From: Sinorhizobium sp. B11
GTDB lineage: Bacteria > Pseudomonadota > Alphaproteobacteria > Rhizobiales > Rhizobiaceae
Reading direction: 5' to 3'
Assembly (NCBI GenBank): GCA_039725955.1
Contig: CP091034.1
Location: forward strand, 3,784,501 to 3,848,500
Length of the DNA stretch: 64,000 nt
The notes beneath the pieces were generated by a model. That model had not been told where the DNA came from. It saw nothing but the letters and a program-made list of their open reading frames with translations, and made no database searches. Position numbers and translations under genes: made by a program. Of the stretch, positions 24,139-32,373 are shown piece by piece; the stretch's first letter is position 1; the number at the start of each line of letters is the position of its first letter.

Positions 24139-26454
24139 TCAGGCCCGCTTGCGCTGCAGATGCATGTCGGTGCCGTGCTGCTGATATCCTTCGCCAAGCG
24201 TAAAGTTGCCGAGCTGGCGGTCCATCTCCACGGCCTCGGTAGCCAGGCGATGGATAGCAGCCGTTGTCTCCTCGACCATCGCCGCATTCTGCTGGGTCAT
24301 GGAATCGAGCTCGGCGACCGAACTGTTGATCTGCCGTAGGGTATCGGCCTCTTCACGAGTGGATTCCATGATTTCGTTGATCTGGCCGTCGATCGATTCG
24401 ACATGACCACCGATGCCCGCGAGCGCAACGCCGGCCCTCTCGACGAGCGCCACACCGCTTTCAACCTCATGCGTGGATTTTTGCAACAGGCTGGAGATTT
24501 CCTTGGCAGCGCTCGAAGAGCGTTGCGCCAACTCGCGTACTTCCATGGCGACGACCGCAAAACCCTTGCCGCTTTCGCCGGCGCGCGCCGCCTCGACGCC
24601 GGCATTCAGTGCCAGCAGATTGGTCTGGAAGGCAATATCGTCGATGACGGAAATGATGGTGTTGATCTGCCGAGACGACGCCTGGATCGCTTCCATCGCC
24701 GCAATCGTCTCGCGCATGATCTGGCTGGAGCCGACCGTCTCCTTCTTGGCGTCGCGGGCGATGCGCGCCGCCTGCTCGGCGCGCTCGATCTGCACGCGCA
24801 CAGACTGTGTGATGGCGCTGATCGCGTTTGCCGTCTCGGTGATCGAGCTTGCCTGACGCTCCGTGCGACCGGCCAGTTCATCGGCCCCGGTGCGCATCTC
24901 TTCGGAGCCGGCACGGACGGCCATGGAATTGCCGCCGATCGCCGTCATCGTTTCGTTGAGTGTCGCTAGCGCCTCGTTGAAGTTCACGCGCAGGCTTTCG
25001 AGCTCGCTCGGGAAGCGGGTTTCGATCTGGTAGGCGAGATCGCCGCTTGCCAGATGATGAAGCCCCTCGTCGAGTGCCGTGACGACACCCTGCAGACTGC
25101 GGGCCTCCGCCTCGCGCTGGGCCAGATTCTGTTGGCGCTCGCTTTCGGCCCGCATGCGCGTTTGCTCGCTCGCAGCTTCGAGCTGGCGGCCTTCGATCAG
25201 CGACTGCTTGAAACGAGCAAGCGCCTTCGCCATCGTGCCGATCTCGTCCTTGCGGCTCTGGCTGCCAATCTCGACTTCGAGCTTGCCGTCAGCGACCTCG
25301 CTGGTCACGCCGGCAAGACGGGCAAGTGGTGAGAACAGCAAGTTGGTGATGAGCCCCGTGGCAATAGCCATGACAACGAGAACGCCGATGCCGATCCAGG
25401 TCAGCAGCGTGGCGATCTCGATCGAGCCAGCGTTCAATTCGCTGAGCAGCACGCTTTCGACGACGAGGAAACGATCGCCGCGATAGTCGACGCCGCGCAC
25501 ATAGGCGCGTGCTGTTCCATCGGTGCGATCGAAGTCTGCGACTGTCATAACCGAGCTCGCAAGCGCATCCTTGATGAAGGTGAACGGCGCGGTATCGAGC
25601 GTCGCTAGCCGGCCGGATGCATTGAGACCAACGGCCGAACCGTCAGCCGAAATGATCGCCGCCTGCGCCGTACTGCCTGACACGATACCCTTCGCGAGGA
25701 TGCCAGTGACGACATCGTCGCGTACCTTGAAGAGCATCAATCCCTTCGCCTGGCCGAGCTTGACGATCGGCACCGCATAGAAGATCGCCGACTTGCCGCT
25801 TACTGCGTCGACGCGCAGACCGGAGAAGGCCGTCGGCGCAGAATCATCGGTGGCCTTTGCGGTATTCTCGATCGCCCTGGCATAGGCGATACCTGCACCG
25901 GTCGACTTCCAGGCATCCGACTTCAGGTTTTCCGCAAAATCGTCATTCTTCTTGTAGGAATAGAGCACAGTACCATCGAGATCGACGATCAGGAGGTCGC
26001 TGAACGCCGTGTCGGCGAGATCGCGCGCCACTTCGCTCTGCGTCTTTTCATGGTTCGAATAATAGAAACCGCTCGGCCCCTCCGGCTTGGTAAGCTTTTC
26101 GCGCTGGTCGGCCGGGTTCGGGTTGTTGGTGATAAAGACTTTCTTCAGCTCCCCGCGGGCATCGCCCGAGCTTTTCTCGATCGTCTTCCAGCCGCTCTTC
26201 AGGCTAGTGATCGCCATCTGCAGCGCTTCGATGCGCGCAATGGAGGTCGCCTGGTTCTCGAGCTGCACAAGCTGATCCTGCAGCATATCGCCGCGGAAAA
26301 TCAGTACGCTCTCCTTGGCCTTCAGCGCCTGCTCGTCGGAAACGCGGCTGCTGGCGAAATAGGCGAGGATATTGATCACAGCGACCGAAAGCGTGGTCAG
26401 CAGGATGAAGGTGGCTATCACCTTGAAGGACAGGGACTGAAATCTCTGAGCCAT
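24139..26454 (-). CDS. Methyl-accepting chemotaxis protein
   Basis: 771 residues. Membrane helices lie at about 12-33 and 348-373, flanking a large periplasmic sensor domain of roughly 310 residues that resembles double-Cache sensors (FSDLLIVDLDGTVLYSYKK, a typical Cache strand). HAMP follows to about 425, a helical linker, then the signalling domain. The conserved hairpin tip IDDIAFQTNLLALNAGVEAA AND GFAVVAMEVRELA identifies it. There is no CheR-tethering pentapeptide at the C-terminus (it ends LQRKRA). The ligand is unknown. No chemotaxis kinase genes lie nearby. Confidence 0.95.
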   Translation of the reverse strand: MAQRFQSLSFKVIATFILLTTLSVAVINILAYFASSRVSDEQALKAKESVLIFRGDMLQDQLVQLENQATSIARIEALQMAITSLKSGWKTIEKSSGDARGELKKVFITNNPNPADQREKLTKPEGPSGFYYSNHEKTQSEVARDLADTAFSDLLIVDLDGTVLYSYKKNDDFAENLKSDAWKSTGAGIAYARAIENTAKATDDSAPTAFSGLRVDAVSGKSAIFYAVPIVKLGQAKGLMLFKVRDDVVTGILAKGIVSGSTAQAAIISADGSAVGLNASGRLATLDTAPFTFIKDALASSVMTVADFDRTDGTARAYVRGVDYRGDRFLVVESVLLSELNAGSIEIATLLTWIGIGVLVVMAIATGLITNLLFSPLARLAGVTSEVADGKLEVEIGSQSRKDEIGTMAKALARFKQSLIEGRQLEAASEQTRMRAESERQQNLAQREAEARSLQGVVTALDEGLHHLASGDLAYQIETRFPSELESLRVNFNEALATLNETMTAIGGNSMAVRAGSEEMRTGADELAGRTERQASSITETANAISAITQSVRVQIERAEQAARIARDAKKETVGSSQIMRETIAAMEAIQASSRQINTIISVIDDIAFQTNLLALNAGVEAARAGESGKGFAVVAMEVRELAQRSSSAAKEISSLLQKSTHEVESGVALVERAGVALAGIGGHVESIDGQINEIMESTREEADTLRQINSSVAELDSMTQQNAAMVEETTAAIHRLATEAVEMDRQLGNFTLGEGYQQHGTDMHLQRKRA

Positions 26455-26698
26455 GAAAAAGAACCCTTCCGGAACGGCGCCGCCGGCGGGTGTATCGTCG
26501 AGATATCACCCGCCGGTTGAACTGCAAACAGACCATCGGAGGCCTTAAGCTTTGCAAAAGTCGGCCCCTCTCACATTTGATGGATCAGAATTCGTGCATC
26601 CGGTTTAATTCGCGGTAAATGCCGCCTGAAAACACGCCATGTTTTCGCTTTGTTCACATATCGATGGCACTTATTCAGCCGTCGCTATAGGGTGAGCC

Positions 26699-27226
26699 AT
26701 GCAAAACACGATTCGCATCATCGGTATTGATCCCGGTCTTCGCCGCACCGGATGGGGCATCATCGATACGCTCGGCAATTCGCTGCGCTTCGTTGCCTCG
26801 GGAACCGTCACCTCGGATGGCGACATGGACCTGGCTTCGCGGCTCTGCCAGCTGCATGATGGGCTTGCCGACGTTGTCCATTCCTACAAGCCGGAAGAGG
26901 CTGCCGTCGAACAGACCTTCGTCAACAAGGACGCCGTCGCCACGCTGAAGCTCGGCCAGGCACGTGGCATCGCCATGCTGGTGCCGGCCCGTGCCGGTCT
27001 GCCGGTGTCGGAATATGCGCCGAACGCCGTCAAGAAGACCGTCATCGGCGTCGGTCACGGCGAGAAGCAGCAGATCCACATGATGCTGAAGATCTTGATG
27101 CCGAAGGCCGAATTCAAGGGCAATGACGCCGCCGACGCATTGGCGATTGCGATCTGCCATGCCCATCACCGCGGTGCAAACCGCATGCGCCAGGCGGTCG
27201 CCAGCGCTTCTGCAACTCATCCCTGA
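26699..27226 (+). CDS. ruvC: Holliday junction resolvase RuvC
   Basis: 175 residues. It cuts four-way junctions delivered by RuvAB. The RNase-H-like fold has its catalytic acids in IIGIDPGLRRTGWG (Asp11), in AAVEQTF (Glu), and in the C-terminal NDAADALAIAICHAHH. The length is standard. It is the first gene of ruvCAB, 12 bp before ruvA. Confidence 0.97.
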   Translation: MQNTIRIIGIDPGLRRTGWGIIDTLGNSLRFVASGTVTSDGDMDLASRLCQLHDGLADVVHSYKPEEAAVEQTFVNKDAVATLKLGQARGIAMLVPARAGLPVSEYAPNAVKKTVIGVGHGEKQQIHMMLKILMPKAEFKGNDAADALAIAICHAHHRGANRMRQAVASASATHP

Positions 27227-27238
27227 CGGAACAAGATC

Positions 27239-27853
27239 ATGATCGGCAAGCTGAAGGGCACCATAGACGAGATCGGCGATGACTATGTGCTCGTCGATGT
27301 GCACGGCGTCTGTTACGTCGCCTTTTGCTCGGCACGCACGCTCTCGAAACTCGGCTCCGTCGGAGAGGCCTGCGTGCTTTTTATCGAGACCTATGTACGT
27401 GAAGATCAGTTGAAGCTCTTCGGCTTCCAGACCCAGCTCGAACGCGAATGGTTCAACCTGCTCCAGAGCGTGCAGGGCGTCGGCGCGAAAGTGGCGCTCG
27501 CCGTACTTTCGACGCTCACGCCGCCAGAGCTTGCCAATGCCATAGCCCTGCAGGACAAGACCGCCGTTTCGCGTGCTCAGGGCGTCGGACCCAAGGTCGC
27601 GATCCGCATCGTCACCGAACTCAAGAACAAGGCGCCCGCCTTTGCCGGCGAGGCGATCAATATCGGTCTCAAGCAGGAGATCGGCGAAGGCGTGGCCGCA
27701 GCCCCCGTTGCCGATGCCGTTTCGGCCCTGACCAATCTTGGCTATTCCCGTGATCAGGCAGCCAATGCGGTTGCCGCCGCCATGAAGACGGCCGGAGAGG
27801 ATGCCGATAGCGCCAAGCTGATCCGCCTCGGCCTGCGGGAACTCTCCCGCTGA
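27239..27853 (+). CDS. ruvA: Holliday junction branch migration subunit RuvA
   Basis: 204 residues. An OB-fold N-terminal domain (MIGKLKGTIDEIGDDYVLVDVHGVCY) precedes two helix-hairpin-helix motifs (LLQSVQGVGAKVALAVLS and AQGVGPKVAIRIVTEL). A flexible linker leads to domain III (ALTNLGYSRDQAANAV), which contacts RuvB. It binds junctions as a tetramer. Confidence 0.97.
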   Translation: MIGKLKGTIDEIGDDYVLVDVHGVCYVAFCSARTLSKLGSVGEACVLFIETYVREDQLKLFGFQTQLEREWFNLLQSVQGVGAKVALAVLSTLTPPELANAIALQDKTAVSRAQGVGPKVAIRIVTELKNKAPAFAGEAINIGLKQEIGEGVAAAPVADAVSALTNLGYSRDQAANAVAAAMKTAGEDADSAKLIRLGLRELSR

Positions 27854-27923
27854 TGGCCTCGCGGGGTGTCAATGCGGGCCGCTTGGTGTATGGACTTGAG
27901 CAAGCTTCTAACGGAAATACTCA

Positions 27924-28961
27924 ATGACTGATGCCCGCCTGATAGCGCCGGAAAAGCGTGGCGAAGACCTGGATACAACGCTGCGTCCGCAGTCTCTGGA
28001 CGAGTTTACCGGCCAGGCGGAGGCACGCGCCAATCTCAAGATCTTCATCGAAGCGGCCAAAAACCGCGGCGAAGCGCTGGACCATGTTCTCTTCGTCGGC
28101 CCGCCCGGCCTCGGCAAGACGACACTGGCGCAGATCATGGCGAAGGAACTCGGCGTCAATTTCCGCTCGACCTCCGGCCCGGTTATCGCCAAGGCCGGCG
28201 ACCTCGCCGCATTGCTGACCAATCTCGAAGAGCGTGACGTGCTCTTCATCGACGAAATCCATCGCCTCAACCCCGCGGTCGAGGAAATCCTTTATCCCGC
28301 GATGGAAGATTTCCAGCTCGACCTCATCATCGGCGAAGGCCCCGCCGCCCGCTCGGTCAAGATCGACCTGTCGAAATTCACGCTCGTTGCCGCCACCACT
28401 CGCCTTGGTCTGCTGACGACACCGCTGCGCGACCGTTTCGGCATACCTGTGCGTCTCTCCTTCTATACGGTGGAGGAGCTGGAACTGATTGTCCGCCGCG
28501 GCGCCCGTCTGATGGGCCTTGGCATGACCGATGACGGCGCCCGCGAAATCGCAAGGCGTGCGCGCGGGACACCGCGCATCGCCGGCCGCCTGCTCCGCCG
28601 CGTGCGCGACTTTGCCGAAGTCGCAGGGGCCGAAGCTGTCACCCGCGAGATCGCCGATGAGGCACTGACCCGCCTGCTGGTCGACAATATGGGTCTCGAC
28701 CAGCTCGACAAGCGCTACCTCAACATGATCGCCGTCAATTTCGGCGGCGGCCCGGTCGGCATCGAAACCATTGCGGCCGGTCTCTCCGAGCCGCGTGATG
28801 CGATCGAGGACATCATCGAGCCCTACATGATCCAACAGGGTTTCATACAGCGCACGCCGCGTGGCCGCGTTCTGACCGCAATCGCGTGGAAACATCTCGG
28901 CATGCAGCCGCCAAAGGACATGGAGGCTGCGCAATTCGGGCTGTTCCGGGAGGACGATTGA
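27924..28961 (+). CDS. ruvB: Holliday junction branch migration helicase RuvB
   Basis: 345 residues of AAA+ ATPase. The RuvB start RPQSLDEFTGQ is followed by Walker A GPPGLGKTT and Walker B LFIDEIHRLN. Sensor 1 is VAATTRLGLLT, the arginine-finger/sensor 2 region is RARGTPRIAGRLLRR, and the winged-helix end is GFIQRTPRGRVLT. It drives branch migration as hexameric rings on RuvA. It sits 70 bp after ruvA. Confidence 0.98.
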   Translation: MTDARLIAPEKRGEDLDTTLRPQSLDEFTGQAEARANLKIFIEAAKNRGEALDHVLFVGPPGLGKTTLAQIMAKELGVNFRSTSGPVIAKAGDLAALLTNLEERDVLFIDEIHRLNPAVEEILYPAMEDFQLDLIIGEGPAARSVKIDLSKFTLVAATTRLGLLTTPLRDRFGIPVRLSFYTVEELELIVRRGARLMGLGMTDDGAREIARRARGTPRIAGRLLRRVRDFAEVAGAEAVTREIADEALTRLLVDNMGLDQLDKRYLNMIAVNFGGGPVGIETIAAGLSEPRDAIEDIIEPYMIQQGFIQRTPRGRVLTAIAWKHLGMQPPKDMEAAQFGLFREDD

Positions 28962-29864
28962 TTGATCAGCCGGCGCGGCTTTCTCAAACTGATGGGTGGC
29001 GGCGTCGCCAGCCTCATGGCACTCGGCGGATATGCATTCGCCTATGAACCGCTGGCCCGGCCGGCGATTTCCCGTTATACGCTTACCCCGCCAGGATGGA
29101 CGCCGGGCCTAAAGCTGCGGCTCGTCGCGCTTGCCGATCTCCATGCCTGCGAACCCTGGATGTCTGCCGCCCGCATCGCGTCGATTTGCGCCCATGCTAA
29201 CGAGCTTGGCGGCGATATCACGCTCCTGCTCGGTGACTACGCGGCTGGCATGAACATGGTGACGCGCTACGTCCATTCCAGTGAGTGGTCGAAGGCGCTG
29301 GCTACGCTCAAGGCCCCGCTCGGCGTGCATGCGATCATGGGCAACCACGATTGGTGGGAAGACAGGACCGCGCAGAAGAATGGCGGAGGCGATACGTTCG
29401 GACATAGAGCACTGGCCGACGCAGGCATCCCCGTCTACAGCAATCGTGCCGCCAGGCTGGAAAAGGAAGGGCACGCCTTCTGGCTGGCGGGTCTGGAGGA
29501 TCAACTGGCGCTCCTGCCTGGCAGGAAATGGGGCCGCAGCCGGATGCAGGGGCTCGACGATCTCGACGGAACGCTCGCACAGATTTCCGACAACGCGCCC
29601 GTTATCCTGCTGGCCCACGAGCCCGACATATTTCCACGTGTGCCCGACCGGGTATCGCTCACTCTGTCTGGCCACACGCATGGAGGGCAGATCCGTCTTC
29701 TTGGTTATTCACCGGTCGTGCCCTCACGTTACGGCGATCGTTATGCCTATGGCCATATTGTGGAGGATGGTCGAAACATCATCGTTTCCGGCGGGCTCGG
29801 CTGCTCCGTTGCGCCGGTGCGCTTCGGCATTCCGCCGGAGATAGTGGTCATTGACCTCGGATAA
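28962..29864 (+). CDS. Tat-exported metallophosphoesterase (YkuE/YaeI-like)
   Basis: 300 residues. The start is a TTG directly after the ruvB TGA, with GGGAGG nine bases upstream; no ATG is available nearby. The N-terminus SRRGFLKLMGGG is a twin-arginine signal. Calcineurin-like motifs are ALADLHACEPWM, LLLGDYA, MGNHDWWED and SGHTHGGQIRL. Relatives hydrolyse phosphate esters such as UDP-diacylglucosamine or phosphodiesters at the cell surface. Its direct coupling to ruvB suggests co-transcription rather than shared function. Confidence 0.88.
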   Translation: MISRRGFLKLMGGGVASLMALGGYAFAYEPLARPAISRYTLTPPGWTPGLKLRLVALADLHACEPWMSAARIASICAHANELGGDITLLLGDYAAGMNMVTRYVHSSEWSKALATLKAPLGVHAIMGNHDWWEDRTAQKNGGGDTFGHRALADAGIPVYSNRAARLEKEGHAFWLAGLEDQLALLPGRKWGRSRMQGLDDLDGTLAQISDNAPVILLAHEPDIFPRVPDRVSLTLSGHTHGGQIRLLGYSPVVPSRYGDRYAYGHIVEDGRNIIVSGGLGCSVAPVRFGIPPEIVVIDLG

Positions 29865-29868
29865 TATC

Positions 29869-30381
29869 ATGGCCAAGAGAACTGTCGTTCGCCTCAATGC
29901 AGGCAGCCAGCGCTTCAACTACCGGATCGCTGGGCTCGGATTTCGCGATGGACACGTCCTTGTCCATCGCGCCGTTCACGAACCTTTCTGGACCTTTCCC
30001 GGCGGCCGCGCCGAGATCGGAGAAACCTCTGAGGAAACGCTGAAGCGGGAGATGATGGAGGAACTCGGCGTCGAAGTGACCGTCGGTCGTCTCCTCTGGA
30101 CCGTCGAGAATTTCTTCCATTACGAGGGCCGTGACTGGCATGAGCTCGGATTCTACTATCTCATGGAAATCCCGCGGGAATTTCCCTTCCGTACGCATGA
30201 GATTATTCATCGGGTGGAGGATGGCGACAATCATCTGGAATTCAAATGGGTGCCCGCAACGTTCCAAGGTCTGACCGCGCTCGATATTCCGCCCTATTTC
30301 ATCGCGGGCGAGATCGAAAACCTGCCCGCCTCGCCTCGTCATCTGGTGTGGCGCGACGGCGATCTCGATGACAAGGATTAG
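29869..30381 (+). CDS. Nudix hydrolase
   Basis: 170 residues. The Nudix box spans GGRAEIGETSEETLKREMME plus ELGV and fits Gx5Ex7REUxEExGU exactly. The ATG at 29869 is preferred; a TTG six codons earlier, overlapping the phosphoesterase, is an alternative. It hydrolyses nucleoside diphosphates linked to another group; the substrate is unknown. It is the fifth gene of the ruv run. Confidence 0.88.
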   Translation: MAKRTVVRLNAGSQRFNYRIAGLGFRDGHVLVHRAVHEPFWTFPGGRAEIGETSEETLKREMMEELGVEVTVGRLLWTVENFFHYEGRDWHELGFYYLMEIPREFPFRTHEIIHRVEDGDNHLEFKWVPATFQGLTALDIPPYFIAGEIENLPASPRHLVWRDGDLDDKD

Positions 30382-30430
30382 AGCACTTCGTGTTTTCGGA
30401 AAACCGGAAGCGCTTCAAGGAGGAGATGCG

Positions 30431-30994
30431 ATGTCGAGTTTCGACCCCTGCCGCATGTTTCGAAAGCTCGCCTACAACAATGCCCTGGCAAACAGCCGGC
30501 TTCTTGCAGCCTGCGCGACCCTTGAACCCGGCGAATTCGAAGCCACGCGCACAAGCTTTTTCCCGTCGATCAAATCGACGCTGAACCACACGCTCACAGT
30601 CGACTGGTTCTATGTCGATGGGCTGGAAGGGGGAACCCTCGGCCTTCGCGCCTTCGACATTGAAGAACCCTTCGATGACCTGCCATCGCTCTCCACAGAG
30701 CAGGCGAAGGTAGACCGGCGCCTTGTTGCAATCTGCGAAGGGCTGACACCCGAGAGGCTTGCCTCGACGGTGGAGCTTCAGCGCGACGGACGCGTTCAGC
30801 GAGAACGCATGGAGGATGTGCTGAGCCACCTCTTTCAACATCAGACGCACCATCGCGGACAGGTACATGCCATGCTGGCAGGCAGCAGCGTCGCTCCGCC
30901 GCAGCTCGACGAATTCATCGTCGACGACGACGCGAGGTTCCGGGGCGGCGAAGTTGCCGCCCTCGGCTGGAGTGAACAGATGCTGATGCGTTAG
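30431..30994 (+). CDS. DinB-family protein
   Basis: 187 residues with the four-helix DinB/YfiT fold. Conserved metal-binding His residues lie in LNHTLTVDWFYVD and in HLFQHQTHHRGQVHAML, the hallmark of the family. Members include metal-dependent thiol transferases, but a specific role cannot be assigned. The start follows AAGGAGG, 21 codons inside a longer frame. It ends in a 4-bp stop overlap with the convergent atvA. Confidence 0.88.
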   Translation: MSSFDPCRMFRKLAYNNALANSRLLAACATLEPGEFEATRTSFFPSIKSTLNHTLTVDWFYVDGLEGGTLGLRAFDIEEPFDDLPSLSTEQAKVDRRLVAICEGLTPERLASTVELQRDGRVQRERMEDVLSHLFQHQTHHRGQVHAMLAGSSVAPPQLDEFIVDDDARFRGGEVAALGWSEQMLMR

Positions 30995-32373
30995 CCCTTG
31001 AGGCGCGCCTTCAGGCCATCGATGATCGTCTTGGTCAGAAGATCGTAATTTTCGTCAAAGTGATGATCGCCAGGCAGCTCGATCACCTCGCCGCCGACAT
31101 CCTTGACAGCCGGGCAGGCCACATCATCGTCGTCATCCTTGCCGTAGATGCATTGGACGAGTTTCGGATTGGCGCCCTTGAGATCCTTGATGGGATCGCC
31201 GCCGGCCCCTTCGGTCTTCTGGCCGAGCCAGCCCATGACGGAAATGACGTAATCGACCTGGTGCGACAGAGACAGAAGCGAAATCTGCGCTACCGCCCTC
31301 TTCTCCTCGGGTTTCAGAAGCTGATAAGTGGCTGGCACGATATCCGCGCCGAAGGAATAGCCGATCAGCAGGACGTGCTTGACCTTCCATTGCTTGCGGT
31401 AGAATTCGATGATGCGCGAGAGATCGTCGGCCGTTTCCTGCGGTTTACGCTCGGTCCAGAAATAGCGCAGCGAGTCGATGCCGACGACGGGAATACCCTC
31501 TTTCTGAAGCATCCCCCCGACTTCCTTGTCGATGTCACGCCAACCGCCGTCGCCGGAATAGATAACGGCCATCGTATCAAGGTTCGGCTTGGCCTCGAGA
31601 ACCGCAAGCGGCAGGCCGAGCGGATTGTCGAAGGCACCCGAAGCCGTCACCAGATCATCGAGCGTATCGGCAAAGACGGTTTGTGCATCGTCAGTGGAGT
31701 CACGGATTTCGATCGCATCATGCGCCTTTTTCAGATCCTCCACATGAGCACGGCCATCCTTGTCGGCAGCAGGCGTGAACGTGGCGATGATCGGATCCGG
31801 CAGGCTACCATCGGTCAGTCCATAGACGCTGCGGTCACCGACGACCTTTTTCTGGGCCGGTGTGCAGAGTTCCTTGCTCAACGGAATGCCGGCATGCGGG
31901 TCGACGACAAATGTCTGGCCGATCGTTGCATCGGGCGTCTGTGCGGCAATGGCGAGCGCCAGCGCACCGCCCTCGCCAATGCCGGCGACGATCGGCAGGT
32001 GATAGGGGCTGTTGCCTGCGGCGCGTTGTACCTGCTGGCTAAGCGATTCAATATCGGAAACCGTGTAGATGCAGCCGTCGTTAAGGCTGACGTCGTAGCG
32101 GTTCAGCGCTTCCATATAGGACGGGAAATCGACGCCGATGACGACGGAACCCTGCGAAACCAAACGGTCTGCCTCAGTCTTTTCACTGTCACCCCAGCCG
32201 GCGGCATCGGAAATCAGAAAGACCGCGCCCTTTACTTCGCCCTGCGGCAGGAAGATATGCGGCGAAGGAATAAGCCCCGTCTCGAAGCTCTGGGTGGTCT
32301 CGTCCGCAGCATAAGACGGTGCGGCCGCGAACATGCTGACGCACGCCGCAGCAAACAGGTATTTTTTCATCAT
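30991..32373 (-). CDS. atvA: AcvB/AtvA periplasmic protein of the lysyl-PG pathway
   Basis: 460 residues. A Sec signal (MMKKYLFAAACVSMFAAAPS, then YAA) is followed by two alpha/beta-hydrolase-like repeats. The second (VirJ-like) carries the nucleophile elbow LIGYSFGADIVP and a C-terminal GDHHFDENY with the likely catalytic His. The first, GIGEGGALALA, is degenerate. In Agrobacterium AcvB hydrolyses lysyl-phosphatidylglycerol, and in Rhizobium tropici AtvA is needed for acid tolerance (established for relatives). It overlaps lpiA by ATGA. Confidence 0.92.
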   Translation of the reverse strand: MMKKYLFAAACVSMFAAAPSYAADETTQSFETGLIPSPHIFLPQGEVKGAVFLISDAAGWGDSEKTEADRLVSQGSVVIGVDFPSYMEALNRYDVSLNDGCIYTVSDIESLSQQVQRAAGNSPYHLPIVAGIGEGGALALAIAAQTPDATIGQTFVVDPHAGIPLSKELCTPAQKKVVGDRSVYGLTDGSLPDPIIATFTPAADKDGRAHVEDLKKAHDAIEIRDSTDDAQTVFADTLDDLVTASGAFDNPLGLPLAVLEAKPNLDTMAVIYSGDGGWRDIDKEVGGMLQKEGIPVVGIDSLRYFWTERKPQETADDLSRIIEFYRKQWKVKHVLLIGYSFGADIVPATYQLLKPEEKRAVAQISLLSLSHQVDYVISVMGWLGQKTEGAGGDPIKDLKGANPKLVQCIYGKDDDDDVACPAVKDVGGEVIELPGDHHFDENYDLLTKTIIDGLKARLKG

